Shown piece after piece: positions 30,575 to 34,101 of a stretch of DNA of 34,101 nucleotides. This DNA is from an uncultured Oscillospiraceae bacterium (GTDB lineage: Bacteria; Bacillota; Clostridia; Oscillospirales; Oscillospiraceae). Each line of letters opens with the position of its first letter. Positions within the stretch are counted from its first letter, which is position 1. The stretch spans positions 1 to 34,101 of the forward strand of contig CANRFT010000023.1 of NCBI GenBank assembly GCA_947629955.1, in the 5' to 3' direction. Made by a program: the position numbers and the translations under genes. The notes beneath the pieces were generated by a model. The model was not told the origin of the DNA. It saw only the letters and a program-made list of their open reading frames with translations, and did no database searches.

Positions 30575-31576
30575 ATGAAAAAAGAAGAACTGAAACTGAC
30601 GGCGGAATGGGATAAAACCTTTCCAAAGAGCGAGAAGGTGGACCATAGTAAAGTCACCTTCGTGAACCGTTACGGCATCACGTTGGCGGCGGATTTGTAT
30701 GTGCCGAAAAAGGCGGAGGGAAAGCTCCCGGCGATTGCCGTGTGCGGCCCCTTCGGAGCGGTGAAGGAGCAAGCGGCGGGACTGTACGCCCAGGCCATGG
30801 CGGAGCGTGGATTTTTGACGATTGCCTTTGACCCCTCCTTCACCGGCGAGAGTGGCGGCAACGTCCGTTACATGGCGTCTCCCGACATCAACACCGAGGA
30901 CTTTATGGCGGCGGTGGATTTTCTCTCCCTGCACGAGAAGGTCGACCCCGACCGTATCGGCATCATCGGCATCTGCGGCTGGGGCGGCATGGCGCTGAAC
31001 ACGGCGGCGCTGGACACAAGAGTAAAAGCGACCGTCGCCTCCACCATGTACGATATGACGAGGGTAAACGCCAAGGGGTATTTTGACGCGGAGGACAGCG
31101 AGGAAGCCCGCTATCAGAAAAAGGCGGCCATGTGCGCACAGAGGCTTGCGGACTTGAAAGCGGGAGATTACGCCCTCGGCGGCGGTGTAGTTGATCCTCT
31201 GCCGGAAGACGCGCCGTTCTTCGTAAAGGATTATTACGATTACTATAAGACCCAGCGCGGCTACCATCCCCGCAGCCTCAACTCCAACGGCGGCTGGAAT
31301 GTGATCGGCTGTGAATCCTTCCTCAATCAGCCGATTCTCAAATACAGCAATGAAATCAGAAGCGCCGTTTTGATCATGCACGGTGAAAGAGCGCACTCCT
31401 GCTACTTCTCAAAGGACGCCTACGCGGCCATGATAAAGGACAGCAGGTACACGGACAACAAAGAACTGCTCATCATCCCAGACGCCGTCCACACCGATCT
31501 ATATGACGGCGGAGGGAAGGGCGCTATCCCCTTTGACAAGCTGACGGATTTCTTCCGCAAGTATCTCGGGGCATAA
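30575..31576 (+). CDS. Alpha/beta hydrolase, dienelactone-hydrolase-like (333 aa)
   Basis: Cytoplasmic alpha/beta-hydrolase fold: strand LPAIAVCGPFGAVKEQ (oxyanion region), FDPSFTGESGG, nucleophile elbow IGIIGICGWGGMAL with Cys134 in the nucleophile position (as in the GYCLGG elbow of dienelactone hydrolases), LIMHGERAHSCYF, and His306 in PDAVHTDLYDG as catalytic base. Use of Cys rather than Ser is inferred from the elbow pattern. I prefer the ATG at 30575 over 30563 because the AAAGGA ribosome site (30559-30563) would overlap the earlier start. It lies between the 75-aa protein and the surface flavodoxin gene, all probably under LysR control. Substrate unknown. Confidence 0.85.
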   Translation: MKKEELKLTAEWDKTFPKSEKVDHSKVTFVNRYGITLAADLYVPKKAEGKLPAIAVCGPFGAVKEQAAGLYAQAMAERGFLTIAFDPSFTGESGGNVRYMASPDINTEDFMAAVDFLSLHEKVDPDRIGIIGICGWGGMALNTAALDTRVKATVASTMYDMTRVNAKGYFDAEDSEEARYQKKAAMCAQRLADLKAGDYALGGGVVDPLPEDAPFFVKDYYDYYKTQRGYHPRSLNSNGGWNVIGCESFLNQPILKYSNEIRSAVLIMHGERAHSCYFSKDAYAAMIKDSRYTDNKELLIIPDAVHTDLYDGGGKGAIPFDKLTDFFRKYLGA

Positions 31577-31590
31577 GCGGAAGTGAATAG

Positions 31591-33984
31591 ATGAAAAGAA
31601 TAGCGTTTTTACTGGCCTTCTGCTTGGCGCTTTTCTGCGTTGCCTGCGGGACAGCGGCAGGGATCAGCGGAGCGGAAGAACAAACGGCAAATGCTGTCCC
31701 GCTGAGCAACACATCAACACAGGACAGTTTTACGGATGTTCCCACCGACGCCTGGTATGCCGAGGCGGTGATATGGTGTCGGGAGAACGGGATCATGAGC
31801 GGCACATCTGAGAGTAAATTTTCGCCCGATGAGCCTATGTCCCGCGCTATGTTGGCCACAGTTCTCTGGAGAAGAGAAAACAGTCCCCTGGTGGATCATG
31901 CCATGGATTTCTCTGATGTCCAAACCGATACCTGGTATACCGAGGCCGTGCGCTGGGCGTCCTCTGAGGGTGTTATGAGCGGGTATGGCAATGGTTCATT
32001 CGGCGTGGACGACCCGGTGACCCGTGAGCAATTTACAACCGTCCTCTGGCGCTATGCGGATTCCCCAGACGGTGGGGAGGCGGAAACATTTGCGGATGAA
32101 AGTGCGATCTCACCCTGGGCGAAAGACGCAGTAAAATGGGCAAGGGCAAACGGCATTATAGGCGGTAAAGGCGAAAACCGCTTCGATCCCAAAGGCAACG
32201 CCACGAGAGCGGAGGCGGCGATGATTTTGTATAACTTCTTCCGTCGTCAGACTACCAATCCGCAAAACGCGAAAATCCTGGTGGCCTATTTCTCCTGCAC
32301 CAATACCACCGAGGGCGTGGCGGAGCAGATTGCGGACTATCTGGACGCTGACCTTTTTGAGATCGTCCCGGAGATTCCCTATACCGAGGCCGATTTGGAC
32401 TATTACAGCGGCGGCCGGGCGGATCAAGAACAGGCGGACCCAACAGCGCGGCCGACTATCGCAAACAGCGTGGAGGGCGTGGATAATTACGACATCGTGT
32501 TCCTGGGCTACCCCATCTGGCACGGCCAGGCTCCCAAAATTATATATACTTTCCTGGAAAGCTACGATTTTGCCGGGAAAACCATCGTCCCCTTCTGCAC
32601 CTCTCATTCCAGCGGCATCGGCTCCAGCGCAGACAACCTCCACGGCCTTGCCTCGGATGCAGCCGAGTGGCTGGCGGGCAGGCGCTTCGGAAGCGGCGCG
32701 GCGGCGACAGAAATTCAGGGATGGATCGATGAACTTGACCTTCCGCTTACAAAGGAGGTTCCCACATTGCCTTATGACGGAATTTATCCGGAGCATGAGC
32801 CCTACGGCACAGGCATCGGCGCCATGCCGGGGCGCGTGGCCTGGGCCTGGGACCCGGACAGCGTGGAATGGGACGGGAGCGGCTATTGGTGGGAGCTTGA
32901 CCACTTTGACGAGAGCGTCATCTTGAATATGGTCAACGACTCCATTGCAACTCTTGGCGGTAAAGAGAACACCCGTGACGGCTGGAGCACGCTATTTTCT
33001 TATCGCAACGGCGGTAAGGGCTACCAAGCGGGAGAGAAGATCGCCGTCAAGGCCAACATCAACGGCTCCGCCGTCTATGACGACGACACCTCCGGCGAGA
33101 CGAAAATGAGCTACACGAACCCCGTTCTGCTGAAAACCTTGCTCACATCACTGGTAGAGGAAGCCGGTGCCGCGCCGGAGGACATCACCGTCTATGACGT
33201 GTCCCGGCTTTTCCCGGACCACATGGTGGAGATGTGTACCGAAGGAGAATTGAAAGGCGTCCGCTTCGCGGACCGGGACACCGGCGTGGCGGACGAGTCC
33301 GCCCCCATTGTCTGGTCACATTCTTTCAGCGGAAAGGTCAACTACCTCCCCACCTGCGTCACTGAGGCGACGTATGTCATCAATCTGGCCAATCTCAAAG
33401 GACACAGCTACGGGATCACGCTGTGCGGCAAAAACCACTTTGGTTCCTTCATCAACGGCAACACCATGCGTCCGCCGGAGGGCGCAAACCTTCATCAATG
33501 GCTCACCCGAAACGAGATGGGTATTTACAGTCCTCTTGTTGACCTTATGGCAAACGCTGACCTTGGCGGTAAAACGGTGCTGTATATGCTGGACGCCTTG
33601 ATTTGCGCCCCCAGCGAGGGGGCCTCCATCACTGGAGGCAATTCCAGATGGCAGCAGGCACCCTTTAACGGGGATTACACATCAAGCGTGTTTGTCTCTC
33701 AGGACCCGGTGGCCATTGACAGTGTGGGTGCGGATTTCCTGATGAACGAACCGACAGTCACGGATAATAACGGAGCGCTGCGCGGCGATCCCACGGTAGA
33801 AAATTATCTGCATGAGGCTGGACTTGTCGGGAACGCGCCGTCCGGCACAATCTACACGGATAGTCAGGGGCATACAGTCACGAACTTGGGTGTCCATGAG
33901 CATTGGTGCAACTCTACGGAAAAGCTGTATAGCCGTAATCTCGGAAAAAGCGAAGGTATCGAACTGATTCAAATTTCAAAGTAA
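31591..33984 (+). CDS. SLH - flavodoxin - DUF362 fusion, predicted lipoprotein (797 aa)
   Basis: Secretion signal 1-19 with a probable but unusual lipobox (FCVAC, Cys19). Three SLH-type repeats span about 46-97 (FTDVPTDAWYAEAV), 107-157 (FSDVQTDTWYTEAV) and 167-219 (FADESAISPWAKDAV), which would attach the protein to the cell wall. A flavodoxin-like domain spans 227-395 (KILVAYFSCTNTTEGVAEQI with the FMN-phosphate loop; IVFLGYPIWHGQAPK; FCTSHSSGIG). A DUF362-type domain runs from about 418 to the end (MPGRVAWAWDPDSVEWDG; LKGHSYGITLCGKNHFG; FVSQDPVAIDSVGADF), with few Cys and so no obvious Fe-S cluster. It starts 14 nt after the hydrolase stop, last in the operon. An extracytoplasmic electron-transfer role is suggested but unproven. 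Confidence 0.9.
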   Translation: MKRIAFLLAFCLALFCVACGTAAGISGAEEQTANAVPLSNTSTQDSFTDVPTDAWYAEAVIWCRENGIMSGTSESKFSPDEPMSRAMLATVLWRRENSPLVDHAMDFSDVQTDTWYTEAVRWASSEGVMSGYGNGSFGVDDPVTREQFTTVLWRYADSPDGGEAETFADESAISPWAKDAVKWARANGIIGGKGENRFDPKGNATRAEAAMILYNFFRRQTTNPQNAKILVAYFSCTNTTEGVAEQIADYLDADLFEIVPEIPYTEADLDYYSGGRADQEQADPTARPTIANSVEGVDNYDIVFLGYPIWHGQAPKIIYTFLESYDFAGKTIVPFCTSHSSGIGSSADNLHGLASDAAEWLAGRRFGSGAAATEIQGWIDELDLPLTKEVPTLPYDGIYPEHEPYGTGIGAMPGRVAWAWDPDSVEWDGSGYWWELDHFDESVILNMVNDSIATLGGKENTRDGWSTLFSYRNGGKGYQAGEKIAVKANINGSAVYDDDTSGETKMSYTNPVLLKTLLTSLVEEAGAAPEDITVYDVSRLFPDHMVEMCTEGELKGVRFADRDTGVADESAPIVWSHSFSGKVNYLPTCVTEATYVINLANLKGHSYGITLCGKNHFGSFINGNTMRPPEGANLHQWLTRNEMGIYSPLVDLMANADLGGKTVLYMLDALICAPSEGASITGGNSRWQQAPFNGDYTSSVFVSQDPVAIDSVGADFLMNEPTVTDNNGALRGDPTVENYLHEAGLVGNAPSGTIYTDSQGHTVTNLGVHEHWCNSTEKLYSRNLGKSEGIELIQISK

Positions 33985-34036
33985 ATCAATTCTTGCATTT
34001 GCTTTGCGTAAAAGGGTGTGGGATTATCCCACGGAC

Positions 34037-34077
34037 AAAAATGGCCGTTCTCAACAATGTGGAGAGCGGTCATTTTT
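34037..34077 (+). terminator. Terminator after the SLH-flavodoxin-DUF362 gene
   Basis: 16-bp stem (34037-34052 with 34062-34077; two G-U-type pairs), arms AAAAATGGCCGTTCTC and GAGAGCGGTCATTTTT, ending in five T. Symmetric A/T tails allow use in both directions. Confidence 0.85.
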
Positions 34078-34101
34078 CCGCTGTGTACGGACAGCGGATT
34101 T

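Overview
The window looks like a moderately GC-rich chromosome segment from a Clostridia-type gut Firmicute; an Oscillospiraceae-like host is my inference from gene style, not from a marker gene. The supporting signs are strong AGGAGG ribosome sites, lipoproteins with LSAC lipoboxes, an SLH/flavodoxin/DUF362 surface protein, BlaI-, GntR/FCD- and LysR-type regulators, and U-tailed hairpin terminators.

Layout. (1) 1-3120: the right-hand part of a mobile or formerly mobile segment, with a tyrosine integrase cut by the window edge, an XRE regulator, a 53-aa protein, a GNAT acetyltransferase coupled to it, and an Ada-like Cys protein. (2) 3441-3517: tRNA-Arg(CCT) followed by a terminator. (3) 3803-19739: a large duplicated envelope locus. 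Seven tandem paralogous lipoproteins run into an ABC ATPase and a 12-TM fused permease. A BlaI/MecI-type repressor and a second ATPase/permease pair follow. A 59-bp promoter/operator element (54/59 identical) precedes both the first lipoprotein and the repressor gene, so the two transcription units are probably one regulon under the BlaI-like protein. (4) 19740-20206: a terminator, a perfect 28-bp palindrome and a decayed second copy of the Ada-like gene's 3' end, so the envelope locus is bracketed by two copies of the same sequence. (5) 20207-28055, minus strand: a three-gene TIR operon with two TIR-NB-ARC-TPR (NLR-like STAND) proteins overlapping by ATGA, then a double-TIR protein with 13 uniform 42-residue kinesin-light-chain-type TPRs. 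It has a consensus promoter at 28115-28143 and a divergent GntR/FCD regulator. (6) 29319-33984: a LysR regulator divergent from a three-gene operon (75-aa protein, alpha/beta hydrolase, SLH-flavodoxin-DUF362 lipoprotein), with two copies of a 14-bp palindrome in the shared control region.

The two most novel-looking parts are the seven-lipoprotein/duplicated-ABC/BlaI locus and the TIR operon. In the lipoproteins a C-x4-C-x-H-x4-C signature is invariant in all seven copies. In the TIR operon the effector/NTPase halves of the two STAND proteins have been kept about 95% identical while their C-terminal, presumably sensing, halves have diverged. Both functional readings (envelope-stress or bacteriocin response; anti-phage or other NAD-depleting immunity) are inference from architecture.
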